Of a stretch of 64,000 bases of DNA, positions 10,071 through 17,596 are shown one piece after another. The notes beneath the pieces were generated by a model, which searched no databases, was not told where the DNA came from, and worked only from the letters and a program-made list of their open reading frames with translations. How positions within the stretch are numbered: position 1 is the first letter of the stretch; each line of letters begins with the position of its first letter. Position numbers and translations under genes: made by a program. The stretch covers positions 186,001 to 250,000 of the forward strand of contig NZ_VDMR01000001.1 of assembly GCF_006346315.1 (NCBI RefSeq), read 5' to 3'. Source of the DNA: Nocardioides litoris (GTDB taxonomy: Bacteria > Actinomycetota > Actinomycetes > Propionibacteriales > Nocardioidaceae).

Positions 10071-10195
10071 GGGGTGAGCCAGCGACCGTCCTCGGCACGG
10101 GATGCGTCGCCAGGTCACCGCTGCCGGGGGCCGGGCCGGGGGGAGGGGTGAGCCAGCGACCGTCTGGTGGGTGCGAAGGGTCGCCACGTCACCGC
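10071..10195. repeat. Two tandem copies of a ~50 bp intergenic element
   Basis: Two direct copies spaced 75 bp apart share GGGTGAGCCAGCGACCGTC at their left end and GTCGCCA-GTCACCGC at their right end. Within each copy the two ends are imperfect inverted repeats of each other (10 of 14 positions), so each could form a hairpin. They sit between the convergent lldD and oxidoreductase genes and may act as a terminator region. No gene is seen here. Confidence 0.5.
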
Positions 10196-10204
10196 CGCCC
10201 CGGG

Positions 10205-11281
10205 TCAGGCGATGAGGTCGTCCCAGCCCCGGGCCAGGTAGTCCAGGAACGCCGGGCCGACGGCCTCCTCGTCGGCCAGCACGGCCCGCGGCACCGGCCG
10301 CGGCCGCACGACGAAGGCGGGGTCGGCGATCGCCCGGGCCGCGAAGTCGTGGTGCAGGATCGCGCCGGTGCCGACGGTGACCACGTCGGCGCCGCGCTCG
10401 AGGCACCAGGCGGCGTCCTCGGTCGAGACCACGCCGCCGGCCACGCCGAGCAGCGCGCCGTGGCGCGGCAGGTCGGTGAACCGGTCGATGAGCAGGCCGT
10501 CCTCGCCGGGGGTGCGCGGCGCCATCCGCACGTCCCACAGCGACATGTCCAGGGCGTCGACCAGGCCGGACGCGAGCACCTGCCGCGCGGTCTCGCGGCC
10601 CTCGTCGAGGGTGATGCCGCTGCCCTCCGGGGTCAGCCGCAGCGCCAGCTGGAAGTCGTCGCTCGTGCGCTCGCGGATGCCGCGCAGCACCTCGAGCAGG
10701 AACCGGGTGCGGTGCTCGAACGACCCGCCCCACCCGTCGTCGCGGCGGTTGTGGCGCCCGTCGAGGAACTGCCCGACCAGGTACCCGTGCGCGCCGTGCA
10801 CCTGCGCGCCGTCGAACCCGGCCCGCTCGGCCCGCACCGCCGCGGACACGAAGTCCTCCACCGACTGCTCGACCTCCGCGGTGGTCATGGCCACCGCGCC
10901 CTTGTCGGGGTCGTCCCACGGGCACTGGTTGGGTCGGCCGTTCAGGGTCGCGTCGGAGCGCCGGCCGCCGTGGTGCAGCTGCACCGAGGAGCGGGTGCCG
11001 GTCGCGCGCAGGCTCTCGGCGAGCCGGGTCAGCCCGGGCAGGTGCTCGTCGGAGGCGATGCCCAGCTGGCCGCCCCACGCCCGGCCCGCCGGGGCGACGT
11101 ACGTCGCGCAGGTCATGGTCAGGCCGAACCCGCCGCGCCCGCGGGCCACCAACCAGTCGTGCTCGTCGTCGGACAGCGTGCCGTCGGGGTGGCTCTGGGT
11201 GTTGGTGAGCGGGGCCAGCGAGAAGCGGTTGGGCCAGGCGGGGCCGTGCGGGAGGGTCAGCGGGTCGGCGAGCGAGGTCAC
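10205..11281 (-). CDS. NADH:flavin oxidoreductase, old yellow enzyme family
   Basis: 358 residues forming one TIM barrel of the OYE family. Evidence: the N-terminal NRFSLAPLTNTQSHPDGTL, SSVQLHHGGRRSDA, FVSAAVRAERAGFDGAQVHG followed by AHGYLVGQFLDG and DDGWGGSFEHRTRFLLEVL, and a phosphate-binding end with GVAGGVVSTEDA and GADVVTVGTGAI. Members use FMN to reduce activated double bonds; substrate unknown. There is no C-terminal 4Fe-4S/FAD extension, so it is the short class. The GTG start overlaps the stop of the FkbM gene (GTGA), so the two are co-transcribed and probably translationally coupled. Confidence 0.88.
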   Translation of the reverse strand: MTSLADPLTLPHGPAWPNRFSLAPLTNTQSHPDGTLSDDEHDWLVARGRGGFGLTMTCATYVAPAGRAWGGQLGIASDEHLPGLTRLAESLRATGTRSSVQLHHGGRRSDATLNGRPNQCPWDDPDKGAVAMTTAEVEQSVEDFVSAAVRAERAGFDGAQVHGAHGYLVGQFLDGRHNRRDDGWGGSFEHRTRFLLEVLRGIRERTSDDFQLALRLTPEGSGITLDEGRETARQVLASGLVDALDMSLWDVRMAPRTPGEDGLLIDRFTDLPRHGALLGVAGGVVSTEDAAWCLERGADVVTVGTGAILHHDFAARAIADPAFVVRPRPVPRAVLADEEAVGPAFLDYLARGWDDLIA

Positions 11282-12009
11282 CGCTCCATCGTGCCGGAGG
11301 CCGGGTCGCGCACGAGCAGCGCGTCGAGCTCGATGGCGCGCAGCGTGGGCGGGTCGAACGAGACCGGGGTCAGCCCGGCCAGCGCCCAGCCCGCGGCGGC
11401 GAGCTCGGCCAGGTGCTCGGTCATCGTCGGTACGCCGTCGTAGATCGGCACGAGCGCGACCTCGGTCAGCACCGCGACGACCGGCCCACCCGCCCGCACG
11501 AGGTCGCCCGCGCCCCGGAACGCCTCGAGGTCGTGGCCCTGCGTGTCGAGCTTGAGCAGCACGCGCCGCGCCGGCGGGTCGCCGGCGACGTCGGCCCACG
11601 CGCCGTCGAGGCGGCGCACCACCACCGTCTCCGACCGGGTCCGGCCCATCACGTCCTTCCACGCCCGGCCGAAGTCCGATGCCGGGCGCAGCGACCCCAG
11701 CTCGGTCTGCTCGTCGACCGCGTGCAGCTCGGCCTCCGCGTCGGCCGACCCGAGGGCCCACGGCCGCACGTCCCAGGCGGGGTCGGCCGCGGCCGCGTCC
11801 TCGAGCGCGGCCCGGGGCCCGGCGGCGGGCTCGAAGGAGACCACGCGACCGGCGTACCCGAGGTCGCGCAGCGCCCGACCGAACTGCCCCTGGTTGGCGC
11901 CGACGTCGAGCACCAGGTCGACCTCGAGCGCGTCGAGCAGCCAGGCCAGGTGGGCGTCGCGCGCCTCCTCCGACAGCCGGCGTTGGCGGCGCAGCGGGTC
12001 CTCGCTCAT
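11278..12009 (-). CDS. FkbM family SAM-dependent methyltransferase
   Basis: 243 residues. The SAM site is LVLDVGANQGQFGRALRDLG (about 32-51) followed by VVSFEPAAGP, and the middle has LLKLDTQGHDLEAF, the FkbM signature. These enzymes O-methylate sugars or polyketides, and many sit in surface-glycan loci; here the only partner is the overlapping OYE-type reductase downstream, so the substrate is unknown. The gene is the first of the two-gene operon and is divergent from ohr, with about 100 bp between them. Confidence 0.87.
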   Translation of the reverse strand: MSEDPLRRQRRLSEEARDAHLAWLLDALEVDLVLDVGANQGQFGRALRDLGYAGRVVSFEPAAGPRAALEDAAAADPAWDVRPWALGSADAEAELHAVDEQTELGSLRPASDFGRAWKDVMGRTRSETVVVRRLDGAWADVAGDPPARRVLLKLDTQGHDLEAFRGAGDLVRAGGPVVAVLTEVALVPIYDGVPTMTEHLAELAAAGWALAGLTPVSFDPPTLRAIELDALLVRDPASGTMER

Positions 12010-12111
12010 GGGAGCAGCATCCACGGTCGGCCGTCGCGCCGCAGGGGTGAGGCCGGCTGCGGTAGACCGGACGGGACGCCCGTCCTCACCGACCCCCGCA
12101 GGAGGCACCCC

Positions 12112-12534
12112 GTGCAGACCGTCTACACCGCCAGCGCCACCGCCGACGGCGACGGCCGCTCCGGCCACGTCCGCAGCAGCGACGGCCTGGTCGACACCGA
12201 CCTCGCCGTGCCCACCGAGATGGGCGGCCCAGGCGGCGCGACCAACCCCGAGCAGCTCTTCGCCGCCGGGTACGCCGCCTGCTTCCTCTCCGCGCTCAAG
12301 GGCAGCAAGAAGGAGCACGGCGTCGACATCCGCGACGCCGCCGTGACCGCCGAGGTCGGCATCGGCCCGCGCGACGAGGGCGGCTACGGCCTCGCCGTCG
12401 TGCTGCGCGTCGAGCTCGGCGGCGTGAGCAAGGCCGACGCCGAGCGCGCCGTCGAGACCGCCCATAGCGTCTGCCCCTACAGCAACGCCACCCGCGGCAA
12501 CGTCGAGGTGCGCCTCGAGGTCGAAGTCGCCTGA
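12112..12534 (+). CDS. ohr: Organic hydroperoxide resistance protein (Ohr/OsmC)
   Basis: 140 residues, the usual Ohr length. It begins VQTVYTASATADGDGRSG, has ATNPEQLFAAGYAACFLSAL with the peroxidatic cysteine and, near the C-terminus, SVCPYSNATRGN with the second redox cysteine; these two Cys define Ohr rather than OsmC. The enzyme reduces organic hydroperoxides using a lipoyl dithiol. The GTG start is preceded by a strong CAGGAGG ribosome site at 12099-12105. No OhrR gene is adjacent. A strong hairpin follows at 12570-12604. Confidence 0.93.
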   Translation: MQTVYTASATADGDGRSGHVRSSDGLVDTDLAVPTEMGGPGGATNPEQLFAAGYAACFLSALKGSKKEHGVDIRDAAVTAEVGIGPRDEGGYGLAVVLRVELGGVSKADAERAVETAHSVCPYSNATRGNVEVRLEVEVA

Positions 12535-12569
12535 CCGCACGCCCTGGCTCGACCCCGTCGTGGGACGAG

Positions 12570-12604
12570 CGACGCCCCCGCCGGGAGACCCGGCGGGGGC
12601 GTCG
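12570..12604. terminator. Bidirectional terminator hairpin
   Basis: A perfect 16 bp stem (CGACGCCCCCGCCGGG and its complement) around a 3-nt loop lies between ohr and the convergent tRNA-Phe gene. There is no U-tract, as is common in high-GC actinobacteria. It could end transcripts from both sides. Confidence 0.8.
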
Positions 12605-12611
12605 TGCTCGG

Positions 12612-12685
12612 TGGGCAGGGGCGGGGTCGAACCGCCGACCTATCACTTTTCAGGCGATCGCTCGTACCAACTGAGCTACCTGCCC
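12612..12685 (-). tRNA. tRNA-Phe (GAA)
   Basis: 74-nt cloverleaf on the minus strand. Acceptor GGGCAGG pairs with CCTGCCC, the D-arm is GCTC-AGTTGGTAC-GAGC, the anticodon arm ATCGC-CTGAAAA-GTGAT gives anticodon GAA, and the T-arm is GGCGG-TTCGACC-CCGCC. The discriminator is A. The 3' CCA is not encoded (the genome reads CCG). Confidence 0.95.
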
Positions 12686-12737
12686 GCGAACGGGGAGCAG
12701 ACTACCCGAGGCCGCGGGCACCCCGAAACCGAGGTCG

Positions 12738-14333
12738 TCAGGGGCGCGCGTCGCGCTCGGCGACCCGCCGGTCGAGGACCGAGCGCACCCGGTCGGCGGT
12801 GAACGGGTCCTCCGGGCCCAGGTCGGGGTGAAGAACCCAGCCGACGCCGCCGAACCCGTCGACCAGGTCGCCGCCCGGCGCGGTCGGGACCCGCAGGCAC
12901 GCGTCGTGGATGAGGTCGAGGACGCCGATGCCGAGGCTCTCGGGCCGCCGGCCCGACAGCAGCACCGACACCCCGTGCTCGGCGCCGGTCATCACCAGGC
13001 GGTGCACCACGACGACCGAGGACTCGTCGAGCGCGCCCGGTACGTCGGGGAGCAGGACGAGCCGGCCGGGCCGGTGCTGCGGGGGCAGGTCGTGCAGCGA
13101 CCCGGCCTCGCGGGCCATGGCGACCATGCCGAGGTGCTCGGCCTGCTCCTGCAGCAGTCGGGAGGCCTCGGCGGGATCGGTGGCAGGTGGGGCCGAGAGG
13201 GGCAGGTGACCGAGCTGCGCCCGGCCGCCGATGTCGACCACCGTCAGGTGCGGGGCGCGGGGGAGGCCCACGGCGATCCGGGTGGCGAGGGCCGCCATCA
13301 TCCGGGCCGCGGTGACCTCGCCGCCCTGCTCGGTGTCGATCCACACCGGCGGGAGCAGGGGCAGGGTCCGGACCATCGGCAGCCGGAAGTGCGGCGCCGC
13401 CTCGGGCGACAGCTCGCCGACCCGCACCGCCCACGTGGGCTCGGCGTCGGGGCCCTGGTGGCGCGGCTCGGTCCAGCCCGGCGCGTCCCACGGCGCCAGG
13501 GCCGGCGGCAGCGCACGGGTCATCGCGTCGACCTCGGCCCGCAGCTGGGCCAGGTCGGCGTCGTACCGCTCGCGGGCCTGGCCGAGCAGCTCGTCGCGAC
13601 GGCGGGCCGCCTCGGCCCGGGCGGCGTCGGCGGCCGGGCCCTGGCGCATCCGCGGGTCGCCGACGAGCACCTCGAGGTCCTGCTCGAGCCGCCGCTCGGC
13701 GTAGGCGCGGGAGGACTCGAACGCGGCCGTCGTGCGCGAGGCGTCGTCGAGGATCATCCGCACCTGGCGCACCGGGTCGTCGAGGACGGGCGGCCCGGCG
13801 GAGGGTGCTGGCGTCGCGGCCGGCGTGGCGGGCGGCGGCGGGGGCGGGGGCGGGGGCGGCGGGGGCGCCGCCGAGGTCGGTGCGGTAGCGCCGTACGCCG
13901 CGGCGAGGGCGGGCAGGCCGCCGACGTACCCCTGGGCGAGCGCGCGGACCTTCCAGCCTCCCCCGCGGCGGTAGACCTCGACCATGACCAGCGCCCGCTC
14001 GGTCGTCAGGGCCGCCGGCGTGACCTCGTGCGCCACGGCGCCGTCGGCCGTGAGCAGCTGGGCGGTCGGGGCGGAGGTGAAGTCGGCGGCCACGACCACG
14101 ACCCGCGTGACCGCGGGCTCGACGTCGGCGAGCAGCACGGTCACGCCCTCGACCGGCCCGGCGAGGTGCTCGACCCCGCCGCGCGCCGGGGTGTCGGCCC
14201 CGACCCAGGGAGCGGGGTCGACGGCCCGGCCGTCGGCGCCGAGGAGCAGCGCGGAGACGCGGCAGCCCGCGACGTACGCCGTGACGCGCGGCTCCGGCCA
14301 GGGCCGGTTCTCGCCGCTGCGCAGCGCGGGCAC
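12738..14333 (-). CDS. TerD-domain protein fused to a degenerate FtsK-like module
   Basis: 531 residues in three parts. Residues 1-145 form a TerD-like domain (TVLLADVEP, VMVEVYRRGGGWKVRALAQGY). A run of 13 prolines follows, then a charged helical stretch (about 190-270) of likely coiled coil. The last 240 residues resemble an FtsK/HerA ATPase core: HFRLPMVRTLPLLPPVWIDT, LTVVDIGGRAQLGHLP, RLVLLPDVPGALDESSVVVV in the Walker B position and HGVSVLLSGRRPESLG like the ATQRP segment. The P-loop position reads TEQGGEVTA with no GKS/GKT, so ATP hydrolysis is doubtful. It lies 9 bp downstream of the other TerD gene and is probably co-translated. The TerD part is clear; the FtsK relation is my inference. 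Confidence 0.75.
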   Translation of the reverse strand: MPALRSGENRPWPEPRVTAYVAGCRVSALLLGADGRAVDPAPWVGADTPARGGVEHLAGPVEGVTVLLADVEPAVTRVVVVAADFTSAPTAQLLTADGAVAHEVTPAALTTERALVMVEVYRRGGGWKVRALAQGYVGGLPALAAAYGATAPTSAAPPPPPPPPPPPPATPAATPAPSAGPPVLDDPVRQVRMILDDASRTTAAFESSRAYAERRLEQDLEVLVGDPRMRQGPAADAARAEAARRRDELLGQARERYDADLAQLRAEVDAMTRALPPALAPWDAPGWTEPRHQGPDAEPTWAVRVGELSPEAAPHFRLPMVRTLPLLPPVWIDTEQGGEVTAARMMAALATRIAVGLPRAPHLTVVDIGGRAQLGHLPLSAPPATDPAEASRLLQEQAEHLGMVAMAREAGSLHDLPPQHRPGRLVLLPDVPGALDESSVVVVHRLVMTGAEHGVSVLLSGRRPESLGIGVLDLIHDACLRVPTAPGGDLVDGFGGVGWVLHPDLGPEDPFTADRVRSVLDRRVAERDARP

Positions 14334-14342
14334 GAGACGGTG

Positions 14343-15710
14343 CTACTTGCCGACGTAGGGGCCGAGCTGCTTCATCGCGTCGATCGGCGTCTTGGCCTGG
14401 ATGCCGTCACCGATGGCGGTGAACTTCCACGCCCCGCCCTCGCGAGCGATCTTGGCCAGGATCATGCCCGTGAAGGGCATGCCGCCGGCGAGCGTGTAGC
14501 GCAGCAGCTCGCCGTCCTGGTGGTCGACCAGGCGCACGAAGGCGTTCTGCACCTGCTCGAAGGTCTGGCCCTGGTAGCTGGTCACCACGAAGAACACCGT
14601 GTCGACGTGCACCGGCACCCGGGTCAGGTCGACCGCGACGACCTCGTCGTCGCCGTCGCCCTGGCCGGTGAGGTTGTCCCCCATGTGCTGGATGGACCCG
14701 TCCTTGGTGGTCAGGTTGTTGTAGAACGCGATGTCGGCCGGCTGCCCGCCCGCGAACAGCACCGCGGCGGCGTCGAGGTCGATGTCGACCTCGCGGCTGC
14801 CGAAGAACCCGCCCTTCTTGACCGGGTCCCAGCCCAGGCCCATGCGGACCATCGTGAGCTTCTGGTTGCCGTCCTTGACCAGGCTGACGCTCTGCCCCTT
14901 GGTCAGGCTGACCGGACGGCCCTTGGTCAGGTTGACCCCGCCCCCCGAGGCGGCGGGAGCGGCGGGGGCGGCGGGGGCAGCCGGCGGCGGGGGCGGCGTC
15001 GGCGTGCCCTGGGTGGGGGCCGGCGGCGGGGGCGGCGTGGGGGTCGACGGCGGCGTCGGCGGCTGGCTCGCGTACGTCGGCGCGGGCGGCGGCGGGGGAG
15101 GGGCGCTGCTCTGGGTGGGGGCCGGCGGCGGGGGCGCGGCGGCGGGAGCCGCAGGCGCGGTCGGGGCGGCGGGCGCGGCGGAAGCGGCGGGCGCGGCCGA
15201 GGCGGGCTCGTCGGTGGCGTCGATGCCGTGGTCCTGGAGCAGCGCGACCAGCCCACCGGCGTACCCCTGGCCGACGGCACGGACCTTCCACGCGCCCTGG
15301 CGGCGGTAGAGCTCCAGCGGCATCACGATGATCTCGGACGACAGGTCGGTCATGGCGAACTCGACGAGCGGCGTGCCCGAGGCGTCGGCGACCCTGGCCA
15401 CGGGCTGGCCGACCTGGCCGAACGTCTTGCCGCCGTCGTCGATCGAGGTCACCAGCCGGACGATCTCGACGTCGGCCGGCACCGCGGCGAGGTCGACCAC
15501 GACCTGCCAGCCGCTGCCGCCGGCCGGCGGCCGGCAGGTGACGCCGGGTCCGTCGGGGGCGTTGTAGAAGACGAAGTCGGACTCGCTGCGGACCTTGCCG
15601 CCCGGGGCGAGGAGGAGCGCGGACAGGTCGGCGTTGGCCCCCACCTCGACCGTCACGGTCACCTGGGTGGCGTCGAGGGGGGCGTTGGTGCCCTTGGTCA
15701 GCTGCTTCAT
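14343..15710 (-). CDS. TerD family protein with two TerD domains
   Basis: 455 residues. Residues 1-165 and about 268-455 are both TerD-like, separated by a ~100-residue linker of Ala/Pro runs. The second domain is canonical: LTKGQSVSLVKDG, DLDAAAVLFAGGQPADI, FYNNLTTKDGSIQHMGDNLT followed by GQGDGDDE, the acidic calcium-binding segment. The first domain keeps LDATQVTVTVEVG and FYNAPDGPG but lacks the GDGDDE acidic loop. TerD proteins are Ca-binding cytosolic proteins of stress and tellurite-resistance systems. The gene is first in a two-gene operon. ATG start with GGAG 13 bp upstream; it ends in TAG. Confidence 0.88.
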   Translation of the reverse strand: MKQLTKGTNAPLDATQVTVTVEVGANADLSALLLAPGGKVRSESDFVFYNAPDGPGVTCRPPAGGSGWQVVVDLAAVPADVEIVRLVTSIDDGGKTFGQVGQPVARVADASGTPLVEFAMTDLSSEIIVMPLELYRRQGAWKVRAVGQGYAGGLVALLQDHGIDATDEPASAAPAASAAPAAPTAPAAPAAAPPPPAPTQSSAPPPPPPAPTYASQPPTPPSTPTPPPPPAPTQGTPTPPPPPAAPAAPAAPAASGGGVNLTKGRPVSLTKGQSVSLVKDGNQKLTMVRMGLGWDPVKKGGFFGSREVDIDLDAAAVLFAGGQPADIAFYNNLTTKDGSIQHMGDNLTGQGDGDDEVVAVDLTRVPVHVDTVFFVVTSYQGQTFEQVQNAFVRLVDHQDGELLRYTLAGGMPFTGMILAKIAREGGAWKFTAIGDGIQAKTPIDAMKQLGPYVGK

Positions 15711-15816
15711 CGCTCGGGTGGTCTCCGCTGGCTGGGGGGTCGGGTGCCCCGAACCTACCGACCGCCCGCCCGACCCGCGAGCGGCCAAGCGCCACTACAC
15801 TCCCTCCCGTTGTCCT

Positions 15817-15892
15817 GCCCCCATCGTCTAGCGGCCCAGGACCCCGCCCTTTCACGGCGGTAGCACGGGTTCGAATCCCGTTGGGGGTGCCA
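15817..15892 (+). tRNA. tRNA-Glu (TTC), normal copy
   Basis: Acceptor GCCCCCA pairs with TGGGGGT (one G-T pair), the D-stem is GTC/GAC with the normal 11-nt loop TAGCGGCCCAG, the anticodon arm is CCGCC-CTTTCAC-GGCGG (anticodon TTC) and the T-arm is ACGGG-TTCGAAT-CCCGT. The discriminator is G and CCA is encoded (15890-15892). Confidence 0.95.
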
Positions 15893-15912
15893 GACCTCCT
15901 GTGCGGGCCGGG

Positions 15913-15996
15913 GCCCCCATCGTCTAGCGGGCAGGCCACCAGCGACCCCGCCCTTTCACGGCGGTAGCACGGGTTCGAATCCCGTTGGGGGTGCCA
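15913..15996 (+). tRNA. tRNA-Glu (TTC)-like with enlarged D-loop, copy 2
   Basis: Identical to the upstream tRNA-Glu in acceptor, anticodon and T arms, and CCA is encoded. The D-loop between GTC and GAC is 19 nt (TAGCGGGCAGGCCACCAGC) instead of 11, so the molecule is 8 nt longer. The D-stem is kept. It may be a functional variant, a decaying copy or a specialised tRNA. Copies 2 and 3 are units of a 104-bp tandem repeat. Confidence 0.8.
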
Positions 15997-16016
15997 GACC
16001 TCCTGTGCGGGCCGGG

Positions 16017-16097
16017 GCCCCCATCGTCTAGCGGGCAGGCCACCAGCGACCCCGCCCTTTCACGGCGGTAGCACGGGTTCGAATCCCGTTGGGGGTG
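16017..16097 (+). tRNA. tRNA-Glu (TTC)-like with enlarged D-loop, copy 3
   Basis: Same sequence as copy 2, offset by exactly 104 bp, including the 19-nt D-loop and the 20-nt spacer before it. It differs at the 3' end: after discriminator G the genome reads CTG, so CCA is not encoded and would have to be added by the CCA-adding enzyme. Confidence 0.75.
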
Positions 16098-16191
16098 CTG
16101 GTCGGAGTACCGATTGGTCCGCTCGGCCCGCCGTGCGTTACTGTTCCACCGCTCCTCCGGGAGCGCCCAGCAACACCTGAGCACCACACCT

Positions 16192-16265
16192 GGCCCCGTA
16201 GCGCAGTTGGTTAGCGCGCCGCCCTGTCACGGCGGAGGCCGCGGGTTCGAGTCCCGTCGGGGTCG
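16192..16265 (+). tRNA. tRNA-Asp (GTC)
   Basis: 74-nt cloverleaf: acceptor GGCCCCG with CGGGGTC, D-arm GCGC-AGTTGGTTA-GCGC, anticodon arm CCGCC-CTGTCAC-GGCGG (anticodon GTC), T-arm GCGGG-TTCGAGT-CCCGT, discriminator G. CCA is not encoded. Confidence 0.95.
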
Positions 16266-16283
16266 CACTTCCTCTCCTCACGC

Positions 16284-16312
16284 AACGCCCCGGACCACTG
16301 GTCCGGGGCGTT
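16284..16312 (+). terminator. Terminator after the tRNA cluster
   Basis: Inverted repeat AACGCCCCGGACCA / TGGTCCGGGGCGTT with a one-base centre (about 11 bp of usable stem), followed by TTCTGCGTC. It lies 18 bp after tRNA-Asp and probably ends the tRNA transcript. Confidence 0.8.
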
Positions 16313-16445
16313 CTGCGTCCCCGGGGCGCCCCGAGCGCACAGGCCGTCTGCCAGCGCCTGCCAGCCGGCCGCAACCAAGCGGCCAGCGCGTGCGTCTTTC
16401 CTCCTGGTGGCAACCCCCATCGACGACCACCCAGAAGGAACTGCC

Positions 16446-17267
16446 ATGAACGCCCTGACCTCCCGCACGACCCGCCGTGCTCTCGCCACCGTCGTCACCG
16501 CGGCCGCTCTCACCGGCACCGGTGCCGCCCTCGTCCCCGACGCCGCGCACGCCGCGACCACCACCCGCATCACCGTGGCGGCCTCTGACACCTCGGTGTC
16601 CTCCGGTGAGCAGCTCCGCCTGTCCGGCACGCTCTCCGAGCCGGGCATCGTCACGGTCCAGAGCCGCTCCGGCTCGACCTGGACCACGCTTCGCGGCGCG
16701 GTCGTGCACACCCGCCGCGACGGCGGCTACTCCGTCCGCGTCGTGCTCGGCCGCACCGGCTCCCGCGTCCTGCGGGTGCTCGGCAACCCCGACGCCGCCG
16801 GCTTCGCCACCAGCACGGCCAAGGTGACCGTCCGCGTCCCTGACGACCGACCCCCGCCGCGTGCCCGACGGCTCACCCCCTGCCCTGGGGCCGTCGGGCA
16901 CGATGGCGTCGTGCCGATGGAGATGGACCGCGCCGCCTTCGAGGACCTCGTCGACCGCGCCCTCGACACGATCCCCGACGAGCTCGCGCAGCACGTGCGC
17001 AACGTCGTGGTGCTGGTCGAGGACGTGCCGCCCGACGGCGAGCCCCGCGACCTCCTCGGGCTGTACGACGGCGTCGCGCTGACCGAGCGCAGCTACCTCG
17101 ACCCCGGCGGGCTGCCCGACCGCATCTTCGTCTTCCGGCTGCCCCTGCTCGACTACTGCGACGACGAGGCGCAGCTGGAGGAGGAGGTCCGGATCACGGT
17201 CGTCCACGAGGTCGCCCACCACTTCGGCATCGACGACGACCGCCTCCACGACCTCGGCTACGCCTGA
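16446..17267 (+). CDS. Secreted protein reading in frame into a metallopeptidase (possible frameshift fusion)
   Basis: As sequenced, one 273-residue frame joins two unrelated parts. Residues 1-36 are a signal peptide with a twin-Arg stretch (TTRRALATVVTAAALTGTGA, cleavage after AHA), and residues 37-132 are a small beta-rich, Ig-like extracellular region. About residues 133-155 are encoded by DNA that looks intergenic: poor third-position GC and a 12 bp inverted repeat (GTGCCCGACGGC / GCCGTCGGGCAC) like a terminator. The rest is a cytosolic zincin (next entry). A TGA one base out of frame follows TVRVP, so a single-base indel near 16840 would restore a normal stop. I think there are two genes and that the join is a mutation or sequence error. 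ATG start with AGAAGGA upstream. Confidence 0.55.
   Translation: MNALTSRTTRRALATVVTAAALTGTGAALVPDAAHAATTTRITVAASDTSVSSGEQLRLSGTLSEPGIVTVQSRSGSTWTTLRGAVVHTRRDGGYSVRVVLGRTGSRVLRVLGNPDAAGFATSTAKVTVRVPDDRPPPRARRLTPCPGAVGHDGVVPMEMDRAAFEDLVDRALDTIPDELAQHVRNVVVLVEDVPPDGEPRDLLGLYDGVALTERSYLDPGGLPDRIFVFRLPLLDYCDDEAQLEEEVRITVVHEVAHHFGIDDDRLHDLGYA
16911..17267 (+). CDS. Metallopeptidase family protein (zincin, DUF1025 type)
   Basis: 118 residues if started at GTG 16911 (ATG 16917 is two codons later). It matches the small actinobacterial zincin family: FEDLVDRALDTIPDEL, VVVLVEDVPPDGE, LLGLYDGVALTERSY, LPDRIFVFR and near the C-terminus VHEVAHHFGIDDDRLHDLGY, where HEVAHH is the HExxH zinc motif. Substrate unknown; usually encoded alone. 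It overlaps the convergent crcB gene by 10 bp. The frame is open into the upstream secreted protein, but homologues start near here. Confidence 0.85.
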   Translation: MPMEMDRAAFEDLVDRALDTIPDELAQHVRNVVVLVEDVPPDGEPRDLLGLYDGVALTERSYLDPGGLPDRIFVFRLPLLDYCDDEAQLEEEVRITVVHEVAHHFGIDDDRLHDLGYA

Positions 17268-17596
17268 CCGACCCACCAGCCGAGCGAGGCGGCCGCCAGC
17301 GCCCCGAGCACCGTGGCCGCGGCGTACGTCGCCCCGCGGCGGGGTCCACGCTCAGCGGCCTGCACCGCGAACGACGAGTACGTCGTCAGCCCCCCGCAGA
17401 ACCCCACCCCGAGCAGGGCCAGCACGTCGCCGCGCACGGCGGCGCCGGCCAGGAGCCCCAGCACGAACGAGCCGACCAGGTTGACCAGCAGGGTGCCGGC
17501 CGCCACCGTCCGTCCGGGCGCGTCGAGCCGGGTGGCCACCACGAACCGCAGCGCCGCGCCCACGCCCCCGCCGAGGGCCACGAGCAGCGGCGTCAC
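17258..17596 (-). CDS. crcB: Fluoride channel CrcB/Fluc (second of a pair)
   Basis: 112 residues with four transmembrane helices. Family features: ALGGGVGAALRFVVATRLD at the N-terminus, GTLLVNLVGSFVLGLLAG with the conserved Asn, and GVGFCGGLTTYSSFAVQA, the conserved pore Gly-Gly-x-Thr-Thr-x-Ser segment. Fluc channels export fluoride as dimers of antiparallel subunits. Its GTG overlaps the stop of the upstream crcB gene (GTGA), so the two subunits are translated together, as in species that use a heterodimer. No crcB (fluoride) riboswitch is recognisable upstream of the operon. Confidence 0.92.
   Translation of the reverse strand: MTPLLVALGGGVGAALRFVVATRLDAPGRTVAAGTLLVNLVGSFVLGLLAGAAVRGDVLALLGVGFCGGLTTYSSFAVQAAERGPRRGATYAAATVLGALAAASLGWWVGQA

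Larger units (their letters stand above)
15893..16097 (+). repeat. 104-bp tandem duplication carrying tRNA-Glu copies
   Basis: The unit is a 20-nt spacer (GACCTCCTGTGCGGGCCGGG) plus an 84-nt tRNA-Glu variant with CCA. It occurs twice, identical up to the last bases of the second unit (CTG in place of CCA). Exact identity suggests a recent duplication or ongoing homogenisation. Confidence 0.8.
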
